Shown here piece by piece: positions 51,616 to 60,605 of a stretch of DNA of 64,000 bases (position 1 is the stretch's first letter; each line of letters opens with the position of its first letter). Source of the stretch: Tissierellales bacterium (lineage in GTDB: Bacteria; Bacillota; Clostridia; Tissierellales; Tissierellaceae). The notes beneath the pieces are model-generated. The model did not search any database, was not told where the DNA came from, and was given only the letters and a program-made list of their open reading frames with translations. The stretch is from positions 46,574-110,573 of the forward strand of contig JASLBE010000002.1 in the NCBI GenBank assembly GCA_030146705.1, in the 5' to 3' direction. Position numbers and translations under genes: made by a program.

Positions 51616-52812
51616 TTATTTAATATAGTTTTCTAAAGACTCCATATCTTGGAAATCCTTAGTTTCTAAAAACTTACCATTTTCATAAACTGCTAGAGCA
51701 AGCTGTCCTTTTAAACCCAAATCCTTATAAAGATTTGTCTGCTTAGTAATATCTTGCATAATAGGTATCATTTCACCATCAATTTTCTTTTCAATTTCTC
51801 TAGAACCCTCTAGTGAATCATTTTCATATGGGTTATAGAAAATAAAGCCTATTTTTTTGTCTTTTTCACCCATAATAGATAGTAAATAATCCCTATCATT
51901 TATATATCTTTCAGCTGCAACAGCCGCAATAGCACCGTCTGATGAAGCTGTTATTACCTGTCTTAAGAAGGTATCTCTACAATCTCCAGCTGCATAAATC
52001 CCATCAACAGAAGATTTCATTTCATTATCTGTTAGGATAAAGCCACCCCTATTAGTTTCAACAATATCTTTTACAAAATCAGTTTGTGGTATCATACCAA
52101 CAAAGAAGAAAATACCAGCTGTTTTATGGTCAGTAACCTCATCAGTCCTAACATTTTTAACCTTTACACTTTCTACACTTTCTCCACCTTCAACAGCAAC
52201 AACTGTAGAGTTCCAAATAAATTCTATCTTTGGATTAGCAAAGGCTTGTTCTGCTGCAACCCTATCACAGTCTAATTTTCCTTCATCATGAAGGACAACA
52301 ATTGTAACCTTGCTTGCAAACTTAGATATAAACTGTGCTTCTTCTATGGCTTGGTTACCAGCTCCCAAAATAAAGACTTCCTTGTCTTGGAAAAACTTAG
52401 CATCACAAGTTGCACAATAAGCTACACCATTTCCAACAAACTCAACCTCTCCAGGTATTCCTAAAATCCTTGGCTTAGTTCCTGTTGCAACTATAACAGC
52501 CTTGGTTTCAAAATCTCCCCTTCTACCAGTTTTAACTAATTTATTTCCTGATTCAAGGTTTTCAATTTCCTTAACTGTAGTCCTAATCCATTCTATGGAG
52601 TCAAACATTTCAGCATGCTCCTTAAACTTAGCCATAAGATCTGGACCAGATGTTGGTGCTACACCAGGATAGTTCATAAGCTCAGTAGTGTCTCTAATTC
52701 TTCCACCATAAGCACTTTGCTCAATAACTAATGTTTTTAGTTCACTTCTTCCTGCATAAATAGCTGCACTAAGTCCTGAAGCACCGCCACCTATAATTAC
52801 TAAATCATACAT
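51616..52812 (-). CDS. Thioredoxin-reductase-like flavoprotein with extra C-terminal domain
   Basis: 398 residues. Residues 1-305 are a normal TrxR core: FAD motif IIGGGASGLSAAIYAGR, the redox pair CATC (in GVAYCATCDAKFF), the NAD(P)H loop ILGAGNQAIEEA and GIYAAGDCRD. About 90 residues follow (KKIGFIFYNPYEN to the end MESLENYIK) that read like a thioredoxin-fold domain without CxxC. It overlaps the antiporter stop by one base and lies 17 bp before the ASST-Trx gene. Its most likely electron acceptor is the thioredoxin domain of that fusion. Confidence 0.92.
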   Translation of the reverse strand: MYDLVIIGGGASGLSAAIYAGRSELKTLVIEQSAYGGRIRDTTELMNYPGVAPTSGPDLMAKFKEHAEMFDSIEWIRTTVKEIENLESGNKLVKTGRRGDFETKAVIVATGTKPRILGIPGEVEFVGNGVAYCATCDAKFFQDKEVFILGAGNQAIEEAQFISKFASKVTIVVLHDEGKLDCDRVAAEQAFANPKIEFIWNSTVVAVEGGESVESVKVKNVRTDEVTDHKTAGIFFFVGMIPQTDFVKDIVETNRGGFILTDNEMKSSVDGIYAAGDCRDTFLRQVITASSDGAIAAVAAERYINDRDYLLSIMGEKDKKIGFIFYNPYENDSLEGSREIEKKIDGEMIPIMQDITKQTNLYKDLGLKGQLALAVYENGKFLETKDFQDMESLENYIK

Positions 52813-54254
52813 TATTTTGCCTCCTCTTTTACTACTTTTGTATTATCAACTCTCCTGCCTATTTTAAATACTATGACTATGACTGCTAGAGCAGTTAATA
52901 GTAGATTATAATAACAATATGCAAAAATCTTAAATGGTGATAAAACTGTTATATAATCATAAGTTTGACTCAAGGTAGTTAGTATAACCAAGGCCCCCAT
53001 TATAAAACTACTACTTAATGGGAATATGGCAGAAAAATGAAAAGCATTTGTTGTTAACAAGAAAGACCTTCTTACAGGATCAATGCTCATCCTATTTCCT
53101 AGTTCATCTGCAAGTGCTGAAAATAATAAAATTGCAGGTAGTGCAGATCCAGCTAATAGTATATTTACAATAGCCATACCAAGAGATATTACAAGCTCTG
53201 TACCAGTAACTGTATTAACAAAATCTATCTTAGAAAACACACTGCCTAGTTTAGTAATAGCCCCACCTTCAACCATTAAGGCTATTAGTCCAAAAAGCAA
53301 CATAGTAGAAAGTATTACATCCACCATATCGTATACACCATCAAATAAAATTCCTTCTAAATGTCCATCTGTTATTGCTATTAGGTCTGAAAAGCCCATA
53401 AGACCAGATGCAAGTCCTAAGACTATTGCCGAAAGTATTCCATAAGATAATGATAAAAATAAGTTGCCTGTCCTAAAGGATAAAATTAATAAGACTGCCA
53501 AGGGAATTAACATTATTAAACCCTTTGGGTCTGAAAAACTATTTATCATCTCAGGTGAAAATTCCGTAGCCTTTCCACTACCATTTGCTATATAAAATAA
53601 AACACAGGCTATAAGTGCTACAATTCCTACATATTTAAACCTATACTTTATTAAGTCTACAGAGTTTGGTGATGTCCCATCTGCATATTTTTGACTCTCA
53701 GTAGTCATTAAACTTACTTGGGAACTTGGCGATAAATTATCTCCTAAAAACACCCCAGATATTAAGGCCCCTAGTAAGACTTCTGGCTTGGCATTTAATA
53801 ATAGTCCTGGAGGGTACATTATTGGAACTATTGCATAAAGTCCTGTAATTGGAGCCCCACACCCCATAGCTATTACAGCTGATGCTAGGAAGGCAAAAAT
53901 TACAAAGCTTCCTCCACTAAGTCCAACCTTTTGACTAATCCAAATAAATCCATGACCAATATTACATTTTGATAAAGTGGTTGTAAAAATTCCGATTATT
54001 AAGAAAACTAAAATCAAATTCATATTTCCCTTATCTGCGAAAGAATCCAAAACTACATCCCAATATTTTTTCTTATCCTTACACAGGAAAAAACCTACTA
54101 AAAGTCCTATAATTCCACCTACTGTTATTGATTGCATGGAGTAGAATTTAAAAACTAGTGCAAAAATACCCGCTGCTACTATGTAGATAACTGTTGGTAT
54201 TAATGATGCAAACTCTCCCCCATAAAATTCTATACTTGGTTTTTCTCTTTCCAT
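52812..54254 (-). CDS. NhaC-family Na+/H+ antiporter or substrate antiporter
   Basis: 480 residues with about 11-12 hydrophobic helices. Blocks such as GGIIGLLVGFFLCKDKKKYWD, VFLIIGIFTTTLSKC, GCGAPITGLYAIVPI, GVFLGDNLSPSSQVSL and TNAFHFSAIFPLSSSFI match the NhaC superfamily, whose members exchange Na+ for H+ or for organic acids (malate/lactate, tyrosine/tyramine types). As the first gene of an operon with TrxR and the ASST-Trx fusion, it may carry a substrate or product of that module, which is inference. Confidence 0.88.
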   Translation of the reverse strand: MEREKPSIEFYGGEFASLIPTVIYIVAAGIFALVFKFYSMQSITVGGIIGLLVGFFLCKDKKKYWDVVLDSFADKGNMNLILVFLIIGIFTTTLSKCNIGHGFIWISQKVGLSGGSFVIFAFLASAVIAMGCGAPITGLYAIVPIMYPPGLLLNAKPEVLLGALISGVFLGDNLSPSSQVSLMTTESQKYADGTSPNSVDLIKYRFKYVGIVALIACVLFYIANGSGKATEFSPEMINSFSDPKGLIMLIPLAVLLILSFRTGNLFLSLSYGILSAIVLGLASGLMGFSDLIAITDGHLEGILFDGVYDMVDVILSTMLLFGLIALMVEGGAITKLGSVFSKIDFVNTVTGTELVISLGMAIVNILLAGSALPAILLFSALADELGNRMSIDPVRRSFLLTTNAFHFSAIFPLSSSFIMGALVILTTLSQTYDYITVLSPFKIFAYCYYNLLLTALAVIVIVFKIGRRVDNTKVVKEEAK

Positions 54255-55036
54255 AATACACGCCCCTTCATATTTATTTATGTCTATCTCCTATATTTTG
54301 TAAGCATTGCGTATAATTTAACATTCTTTGATGTATTTTTAACACATAACTAGAAGACCAATTAACCTACTACTAATATAATAGGTATAAGTTTTAAACT
54401 TACTATATTAAAGAATTTAAAAGCTCAAATCCAAGGCTAGCTCTTCCAAATAAAAGAACCTCCACCTGCCTGTACCAAACTTTAAAAGTTCTCATTTTTT
54501 AATACTTATATATTACTTAGCATCAAGTAAATACTTAAGTGAAATTTTTCCTTATATCCCCCCTTGTATTATAAGTATTTCTTATTTGTGATTTCATTAT
54601 ACACTATATTCATTATTATATTTTTTAAAAAATTGTAATAATTTAGTTTTCTATATTTATATAACCATATTTCTGGCTTTTATTCAAGTTAATTTTATTT
54701 TCCACCCCCTATTTAATCCTTATTTTTAGCCATTTTTTAATTTTATCCAAGCCTAAGTCTATAAAAGTTGTAATTTTGAGAATATTTTTAAAAGATTTTT
54801 CCTCTTTCCATTAATTTGCATTTAATTGTTAATTTTTGGTAATTTTTCACCTGGCTTTTCCTGGCTTATTTTTTAATTTGCCAGGAGATTTTTCCAGGTA
54901 AATTTATAGTTTTACCTAGGATTTTTTCCTCTTAAAACTTAAAAAATAATATTTTTACTATTAATAGGCCAGTCTAGCTAATCTAGCCTGGATAATTGTG
55001 ATATAATTAGTTAAGTTAATATTTTAGGAGGTAATT
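54255..55036. other. 780-bp AT-rich intergenic region upstream of ddl
   Basis: Between divergent operons. I found no ORF with a ribosome site. A nested inverted repeat at 54849-54899 (ACCTGG..CCTGGC..GCCAGG..CCAGGT) could fold in the leader of ddl. A GTGATATAAT-type -10 at about 54998-55007 and AGGAGG at 55026-55031 belong to ddl. The remainder has no structure I can name. Confidence 0.5.
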
Positions 55037-56107
55037 ATGAAATATAATATATTTGTACTTTGTGGTGGTAAGTCTGTTGAACATGAGGTTTCATTAAAAT
55101 CAGCTACTGCCGTAATAAATTCTATTAATAGGGAAAAATTTAATGTCTATCCAGTCTACATAGATAGAGGTGGTGTTTGGCATATGCACGAAATGTCCAA
55201 AGAAACTATCCAGGAACCTAGTGACTTAATACTTGAGTCAGACCTAGACATATATGAGTCTTTAAGCAGGTTTGTAGCCTTCTTAAGTCAGCTGGATAAT
55301 AAGCTTGTATTTCCTGCCCTTCATGGGAAAAATGGTGAGGATGGAACTATGCAAGGTTTCTTAGAAATCTTAAACCTTCCTTATGTAGGTTGTGGTGTCT
55401 TATCATCGTCTCTTGCTATGGATAAGGCTGTTACAAGAGACTTATTTAAAACCCATGGTCTACCTCAAGCCAACTATACTTATTTTGAAAAATACCAATG
55501 GCTGGAAAATAAGGAGGCTATAATTGAAGATATTGTTGAAAATATAGGCCTACCTGTCTATATTAAACCTTCAAATTCTGGTTCTAGTGTTGGAATAAAT
55601 AGGGTTGAAAATCCTGGTGACCTGGAAGAATATATAAATATTAGTTTTAAATATGATACAAAAGTCTTGGTTGAGGAGGAGTTAGTTGCAAGGGAGATGC
55701 AGGTTTCTGTTATTGGCAACAAGCAGCCTATGGTTTCTTTTCCTGGTGAGTTTATTATGGAAAGACCCTTCTTTGACTATGAGGCTAAGTATATAGATAA
55801 TTCTATTATTCCTGTTGTGCCTGCTAATTTAACTCCCGATACTAGTGATAGGGTTAGGCAGCTTGCCCTTGATACTTATAGGGTTTTAAATTGTAGGGGC
55901 CTAACTAGGGTGGATATTTTTGTTGATGCTAATAATGATATTTATATAAATGAGGCTAATACTATGCCTGGTTTTACTCCTGTTAGTATGACTCCTGTTC
56001 TTTGGGAGGCCACTAATGGAACTAGTTATACGGAGCTAGTTGAAAAGTTAATTGATTTTGGTATAGAGGAATTTAAGGAAAGGCAAGGAATTTTAAACAA
56101 GAGGTGA
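55037..56107 (+). CDS. ddl: D-alanine--D-alanine ligase
   Basis: An ATP-grasp ligase making D-Ala-D-Ala for peptidoglycan. The 356 residues show FVLCGGKSVEHEVSL, FPALHGKNGEDGTMQGFLEI, GVLSSSLAMDKAVTRDLF, VYIKPSNSGSSVGI, EEELVAREMQVSV and NEANTMPGFTPVSM. Length and motifs are normal. The gene overlaps or abuts murF and forms a wall-precursor operon with it. Confidence 0.96.
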   Translation: MKYNIFVLCGGKSVEHEVSLKSATAVINSINREKFNVYPVYIDRGGVWHMHEMSKETIQEPSDLILESDLDIYESLSRFVAFLSQLDNKLVFPALHGKNGEDGTMQGFLEILNLPYVGCGVLSSSLAMDKAVTRDLFKTHGLPQANYTYFEKYQWLENKEAIIEDIVENIGLPVYIKPSNSGSSVGINRVENPGDLEEYINISFKYDTKVLVEEELVAREMQVSVIGNKQPMVSFPGEFIMERPFFDYEAKYIDNSIIPVVPANLTPDTSDRVRQLALDTYRVLNCRGLTRVDIFVDANNDIYINEANTMPGFTPVSMTPVLWEATNGTSYTELVEKLIDFGIEEFKERQGILNKR

Positions 56108-56112
56108 GGACT

Positions 56113-57492
56113 TTGATTAAAAAAACTTTAAAGGATATCCAGTCTTTAATTGGGGGCAGGGGACTTGATGAAAAATATTATTCTAGGCTTATTGAAGCAG
56201 TTTCTACTGATTCTAGGCAAATATCTAGGGGGAATTTATTTTTCCCATTAGTTGGAGATAATTTTAATGGCCATGACTTTATAGGCCCTGCTATTGAAAA
56301 TGGGGCTGGTGCTATTATTTCTAGCCAAGTCCTGGACCTGGATTTTCCAGTTATATATGTTGATGATACCCTTCAGGCTCTTCAAGACCTTGCCAAGGCC
56401 TATATTGAAGAAGTTAACCCCTTTGTAATTGGGGTTACTGGTAGTAATGGAAAGACTTCTACTAAGGATATTTTAGCCAGTATTTTTAAGGAAAAATATA
56501 AGACCCACAAGACCCAGGGAAATTTTAACAACTTAATAGGCCTTCCTTTAACTATTTTAAGTATGGAAGATGATGTTGAGTTTGCCATTCTTGAAATGGG
56601 GATTGACCACTTTGGAGAAATGGATAGGCTAAGTAAGATTGCCAGGCCCAACCTAGGAATTATTACCAATGCTGGTGAGGCCCACTTGGATGACCTTGGT
56701 AGTAAGGAAAATGTTGCCAAGGCCAAGATGGAATTTCTAATTAATATGAAGGAAAATCCTAGGTATTTCTATTTTAAAGATGACGAGAACCTAGACAAGT
56801 TAAGTCTTCAAGTTCCTAAGGGCATTGATGTCTTTAGTTTTGGCCTAAGTCCTGCAAGTGATTTTAGGCTTGAGCTTGTTAGTATTTCTAAGGATGGGTC
56901 TACTTTCCGACTGCCTGACTTATATAAGGATGACTTTTTCCTACCTCTTATTGGCAAGCACCAAGTTTATAATGCTGGGGCAGCTGTTGCAGTTGCTAAT
57001 TGCCTAGGTCTTGATGAAGCTACTATTAGGCAGGGGCTTAAAAATGTAGAGCCCACTGGAATGAGAAATGAACTTAAGTCTAATTCTAGGCTGACTATCT
57101 TAGATGATTCTTATAAGTCCAACCCTAGTAGCCTCCTTGCTGCCTTGGAAACAATTTACTCTATGGATGACTATGGTCAAAGGATTGCAATTATTGGTGA
57201 TATGCTTGGCATAGGAGATGATATAGAAAATATGCATAGGGAAGTAGGCAGGCTTATTCGTGAAGATAAAATAGACTATATTATAGGAATTGGCTACTAT
57301 TCTGAATATATTATTTGGGAGGCTGAACCTAGGTTTGGAAGGGATAGGCTCTTCCACTTTGAGGAAAAACCTAGCCCTGAAACCATAAAAGGTCTTGTAT
57401 CTAAAATAGCCAAGGAAAATCCTCTTATTTTAGTCAAGGCTTCTAGGCCTCTTGAACTTGATACTATTGTAGGGGACCTACTTGAAGATTAG
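56113..57492 (+). CDS. murF: UDP-N-acetylmuramoyl-tripeptide--D-Ala-D-Ala ligase
   Basis: Adds D-Ala-D-Ala to the muropeptide precursor. I choose the TTG at 56113 because GAGGTGAGG stands just before it and the protein then starts MIKKTLKDIQSLIGG, as family members do; a GTG at 56104 is possible. The 459 residues contain TDSRQISRGNLFFPLVGDNFNGHDF, the ATP loop GVTGSNGKTSTKD, NFNNLIGLPLT, LEMGIDHFGEM, NAGEAHLDDLGS and LDDSYKSNPSSL. It follows ddl directly and their products act in consecutive steps. Confidence 0.95.
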   Translation: MIKKTLKDIQSLIGGRGLDEKYYSRLIEAVSTDSRQISRGNLFFPLVGDNFNGHDFIGPAIENGAGAIISSQVLDLDFPVIYVDDTLQALQDLAKAYIEEVNPFVIGVTGSNGKTSTKDILASIFKEKYKTHKTQGNFNNLIGLPLTILSMEDDVEFAILEMGIDHFGEMDRLSKIARPNLGIITNAGEAHLDDLGSKENVAKAKMEFLINMKENPRYFYFKDDENLDKLSLQVPKGIDVFSFGLSPASDFRLELVSISKDGSTFRLPDLYKDDFFLPLIGKHQVYNAGAAVAVANCLGLDEATIRQGLKNVEPTGMRNELKSNSRLTILDDSYKSNPSSLLAALETIYSMDDYGQRIAIIGDMLGIGDDIENMHREVGRLIREDKIDYIIGIGYYSEYIIWEAEPRFGRDRLFHFEEKPSPETIKGLVSKIAKENPLILVKASRPLELDTIVGDLLED

Positions 57493-57502
57493 GAGGAGTT
57501 TT

Positions 57503-57811
57503 ATGGAATTTTTTTCAATTTATACCAGGTTTGATAAGCTGGTAATTGCTTTTATTATATCTATAAATCTTCTTAGCTTTATCTTCTATGGGGTTGATAA
57601 GCTTAAGGCAAAAAAACACTCCTGGAGGATACCAGAGTTAAACCTTTTACTGCTGGGACTTTTTGGTGGTGGGGTTGGAAGCCTTATTGGTATGGTAGTT
57701 TTCCACCACAAGCTAGCTAAGAAAAAATTTATAATTTCTGTTCCTTTTTTAGTCTTAATAAACTTTATAAGTTTTTTATATCTTTATCCAAGACTAAAGG
57801 GGCTTATATAA
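57503..57811 (+). CDS. DUF1294 family membrane protein
   Basis: 102 residues from the ATG at 57503 (GGAGGAG upstream; a longer frame from 57482 is unlikely). Three hydrophobic helices surround FYGVDKLKAKKHSWRIPE, LLLLGLFGGGVGSLIGMVVFHHK and KKKFIIS, which is the DUF1294 signature (YxxDKxxA..WRIPE, GGxxGxxxGMxxFxHKT). The function is unknown. It is the last gene of the ddl-murF operon. Confidence 0.92.
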   Translation: MEFFSIYTRFDKLVIAFIISINLLSFIFYGVDKLKAKKHSWRIPELNLLLLGLFGGGVGSLIGMVVFHHKLAKKKFIISVPFLVLINFISFLYLYPRLKGLI

Positions 57812-57839
57812 AAAAAGATAGGCTAAGCCTATCTTTTTT
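57811..57839. terminator. Bidirectional terminator between the DUF1294 gene and the flagellar operon
   Basis: Palindrome AAAAAAGATAGGCT/AGCCTATCTTTTTT with T-runs on both strands. Confidence 0.88.
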
Positions 57840-57840
57840 T

Positions 57841-58626
57841 CTACTTACTATTATTTATAATACTTAATATTTCATCTGTTGTTTGGACTAGCTTACTACT
57901 AAAAGAGTAGGCTCTTTGGGTAGTGATAAGTTCTGTCATAGAAGATGCTAGGTCTGTTGTTGATTGCTCCAAACTATGTTGGTAGATAAATCCAAACTCC
58001 TCTGGATTTTCAAGTGAACTATAAAGAACCCCATTGGTGTTTATATAGCCACTAGCATCAACAGCTACAAGGTTGCTTGTATATTCTGGCTTATATAAAA
58101 CTACCTGGCCCAAGTCTACAAGCTCTCCTTCAGAATTTTTACCATAGTCCAACTGGCTAATCCTACCATCTTTGGATATTGTAATTTCATTACTGTTCCA
58201 TTCTTCTTTAGGAAGCAAATAGTTTATTTCTAGCCTATTACCATTATCATCTGTAACGGCTCCTGATTTATTTATGTGGAAGCCACCATTCCTAGTTAAA
58301 ATTAGATTATTCTCTAGGTCCCTAACCCCAAAGAAACCCTCGCCCTCAATGGCCATATTAAACTCTCCATACTGGGATACAAGAATACCTTGTGAAAAGT
58401 CTGTATCCGAAAGTACAAACCTGGTTCCTGTGTTTATTCCCTTGTTGGTTTCCTTAGTTAAGACATCAGATTCAGTTATCCTATTTAAAAGTAGCTCCCC
58501 AAAAGACCCATCTTTTTTCTTATAGCCATAAGTATTTACATTGGCTATATTATTAGCAACTAAATCTAGGTTATTTTGCATCGCATTTAATCCTGTAGAT
58601 CCTATATTTAAAACATTATATGCCAT
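57841..58626 (-). CDS. Flagellar hook/basal-body rod protein, FlgG family
   Basis: 261 residues. The N-terminal rod motif NIGSTGLNAMQNNLDLVANNIANVNTYGYKKKDGSF and the C-terminal helix SMTELITTQRAYSFSSKLVQTTDEILSIIN are the paired coiled-coil ends of FlgG/FlgF/FlgE-type proteins. GEGFFGVRD and the LTRNGGFHINKSGAVTD block are typical of the distal rod. It lies 9 bp after a second rod gene, equal to flhO-flhP in Bacillus. It is exported by the flagellar secretion system. Confidence 0.92.
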   Translation of the reverse strand: MAYNVLNIGSTGLNAMQNNLDLVANNIANVNTYGYKKKDGSFGELLLNRITESDVLTKETNKGINTGTRFVLSDTDFSQGILVSQYGEFNMAIEGEGFFGVRDLENNLILTRNGGFHINKSGAVTDDNGNRLEINYLLPKEEWNSNEITISKDGRISQLDYGKNSEGELVDLGQVVLYKPEYTSNLVAVDASGYINTNGVLYSSLENPEEFGFIYQHSLEQSTTDLASSMTELITTQRAYSFSSKLVQTTDEILSIINNSK

Positions 58627-58635
58627 AATTTCCTC

Positions 58636-59340
58636 CTACACCCTGCCTATTTCATTTACAGCCTTGGCTAAGGTTTCATCTGCTGTACGAATTAATTTTT
58701 GGTTGGTTTCAAACTCTCTGGATATGGTTATTAGGTCCACCATTTCATCAGCAGGATTTATATTACTCATTTCTAAAAATCCCCTTCTTACAAGAGAGCC
58801 CTCATCTAAATATCCAGCCTCCTGGCTAGTAAAGTTAGTTTCTCCATGGGATACAAGCCCAGCCTTATTATTAAAACTAGTAACCCTTAGGTCTAAGTCC
58901 CTAGCTGTATGGGCTGGGTTATTGTTTATGTCTAAAACATTGTAGCCCTCATTTGTAATTAAAAAACCCTCTCTATCCACCTTAAAATTCCCATTTTTAG
59001 TATAGTAAACATTACCATTAGCATCTTGGACATTAAAAAATCCATCTCCTACTATGGCAAAGTCCGTTGGTTTTTCTGTTGCCACTAGGTTACCCATTTC
59101 AAAATTAGTGTGGACCTGGCTTATTTGGTTGCCAAAAACAAACTTGCCCAAATCCTGCCTCCTATTTAATTCATTTCCCCCTTGGAAATTAATCATATCC
59201 TCTCCTGCTAGAGTTTCCTGGATTATAATTTGAAACTTATAGCCTGGTGTTTTTATGTTTGACAGGTTGCCCCCACTATTCTCTAACTTCTTCTGAAGAA
59301 TATTCATATTTCTATTTACTGTATATAGACTTCTTATCAC
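58636..59340 (-). CDS. Flagellar hook/basal-body rod protein, FlgF/FlgG-like
   Basis: 234 residues starting at a GTG (GTGATAAG, after GAGGAGAGTGA). The start MIRSLYTVNRNMNILQKKLENSGGNLSNIKTPGYKFQ and the end MVDLITISREFETNQKLIRTADETLAKAVNEIGRV are the rod-protein ends. GDGFFNVQD and YYTKNGNFKVDREGFL are conserved middle blocks. It is the upstream member of the tandem pair, probably a proximal rod subunit. It is shorter than FlgG, as is the FlhO type. Confidence 0.92.
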   Translation of the reverse strand: MIRSLYTVNRNMNILQKKLENSGGNLSNIKTPGYKFQIIIQETLAGEDMINFQGGNELNRRQDLGKFVFGNQISQVHTNFEMGNLVATEKPTDFAIVGDGFFNVQDANGNVYYTKNGNFKVDREGFLITNEGYNVLDINNNPAHTARDLDLRVTSFNNKAGLVSHGETNFTSQEAGYLDEGSLVRRGFLEMSNINPADEMVDLITISREFETNQKLIRTADETLAKAVNEIGRV

Positions 59341-59344
59341 AAAA

Positions 59345-59497
59345 TCACTCTCCTCTTAAAAGACCTCTTACTTTAACCTCATCTGGATAAACCATACCTA
59401 GTCCCCTGGCTTCTTTTTCTATGTTCCTATCCCTTATGCTCTTATAATAGATTTTAAAACTAAGTCCAGACACTACAAGACCCAAGCCAAAAGACAA
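59345..59497 (-). CDS. Small membrane protein in flagellar operon
   Basis: A 50-residue ORF from a TTG at 59497 with AGGATGG 7 bases upstream, ending at TGA 59347-59345, four bases before the rod gene start. It reads MSFGLGLVVSGLSFKIYYKS and then RDRNIEKEARGLGMVYPDEV. One membrane helix precedes a charged tail. It fills the gap between the swrB-like and rod genes exactly, which supports it. The family is unknown. It could still be a chance ORF. Confidence 0.5.
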   Translation of the reverse strand: MSFGLGLVVSGLSFKIYYKSIRDRNIEKEARGLGMVYPDEVKVRGLLRGE

Positions 59498-59508
59498 TAA
59501 GACCCATC

Positions 59509-59832
59509 CTAGTAGTCTATTCGGTCTTTGTATAATTTTTTTAATAATATAACCTCTCCTTCATTCATAGATACAGCCTCACAAATTTCTTCTATGGAAT
59601 ACCCCTTCTCCTCATAGTTCTTTATCTCCATATACTTATATTCATTTTCAAAGGATTTTGCCCTATCCTTAGACCTTAGTAGCTCTAGTTCTAGCTCCTT
59701 GACCCTCTTGTTTAAGCTCTCTAGGTTACAGTCCTTGTCCACAATAGTTTTTTTAAGCCCCTTGGGAAAAAATAAAATTAAAACACCTATGGCTATATTT
59801 ATAACTCCTATACATATAAATATTTTAAGCAT
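59509..59832 (-). CDS. SwrB/YlxL-like (DUF6115-type) flagellar accessory protein
   Basis: 107 residues: an N-terminal membrane helix (3-22), a coiled coil (about 35-68, LNKRVKELELELLRSKDR) and a C-terminal short HTH-like segment YEEKGYSIEEICEAVSMNEGEVILLKKL. The build and its place immediately after the sigma-D gene equal swrB in Bacillus, which promotes flagellar basal-body assembly and sigma-D activity. Sequence identity looks low, so the assignment rests on architecture and synteny. Confidence 0.75.
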   Translation of the reverse strand: MLKIFICIGVINIAIGVLILFFPKGLKKTIVDKDCNLESLNKRVKELELELLRSKDRAKSFENEYKYMEIKNYEEKGYSIEEICEAVSMNEGEVILLKKLYKDRIDY

Positions 59833-59834
59833 AA

Positions 59835-60560
59835 TTAAACTCCTATATATTGGGACATATATTCCCTAATCTTTAAAATAGCCCTACCATGTATTTGAGA
59901 AACCCTAGGTATGGAAATATCTAAAACATAACTAATAGACTTCATAGTAAGTTCCTCAACATAGTAAAGGTTCAAAAGAAGTTGCTCTCTTTCTCCCAGT
60001 CTTTCAACAGCTTCCATTAGCTGGTTTTTTATCTCCTTGGAAATACAAAACTTTTCAGGATGGATTACATTTTTATCCTCTATTAAATCTTTAAATTCTG
60101 TATTACCATCATCAATACAAACAAGCTTATCTAGAGAAACAGTAGATAGGTAGTGGACAGTTTCATGTATCTTTTTTAAATTATCCTTGTCTAGGCCTAA
60201 CTCTTCACAGATTTCCATTTCCGTTGGTGTTCTTTGAAGCCTATGCTCCAAGCTTCTTTTTACATCATAATACTCATTTAACCTATCCATCCTATTTCTA
60301 GACACAGGACCATTTTTCCTAAGCTCATCTATTATGCTACCTTTTATCCTAATTCTAGCATAAGCCTCAAAGGGTACTTTTTTACTAGGATTATACTTAT
60401 TTATAGCATCAATTAATCCTATAACTCCTATATTTATTAAATCTTCCTCTTCATATATTGTAGTCTTAGTATCTATTCTCTTTACAACTTTCTTTACCAA
60501 AGGCAAATATTCCAATATTAAGTCATTACGATTTACATCTTCTTTAAGTCCATATAGCAT
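59835..60560 (-). CDS. Flagellar/motility sigma factor sigma-28 (FliA/SigD)
   Basis: 241 residues. Region 2: LEYLPLVKKVVKRI, YEEEDLINIGVIGLIDAINKY, VPFEAYARIRIKGSIIDELRKNGPVSR. Region 3 follows with TPTEMEICEELG. Region 4: LGEREQLLLNLYYVEELTMKSISYVLDISIPRVSQIHGRAI. This is the FliA/WhiG type that reads flagellin and motility promoters. It has the usual order after flhF/flhG and lies 2 bp from the swrB-like gene. The expected anti-sigma FlgM is not in this window. Confidence 0.95.
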   Translation of the reverse strand: MLYGLKEDVNRNDLILEYLPLVKKVVKRIDTKTTIYEEEDLINIGVIGLIDAINKYNPSKKVPFEAYARIRIKGSIIDELRKNGPVSRNRMDRLNEYYDVKRSLEHRLQRTPTEMEICEELGLDKDNLKKIHETVHYLSTVSLDKLVCIDDGNTEFKDLIEDKNVIHPEKFCISKEIKNQLMEAVERLGEREQLLLNLYYVEELTMKSISYVLDISIPRVSQIHGRAILKIREYMSQYIGV

Positions 60561-60605
60561 ACAATCCCTACTTTCATTATTTAATGTTTCTTGTTATTTT
60601 CCCGA

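Noticed and set aside
54255..55036. T-box or other known riboswitch upstream of ddl
   Set aside because: No T-box sequence (UGGN anti-terminator loop with conserved elements) was found; only a short nested repeat is visible.
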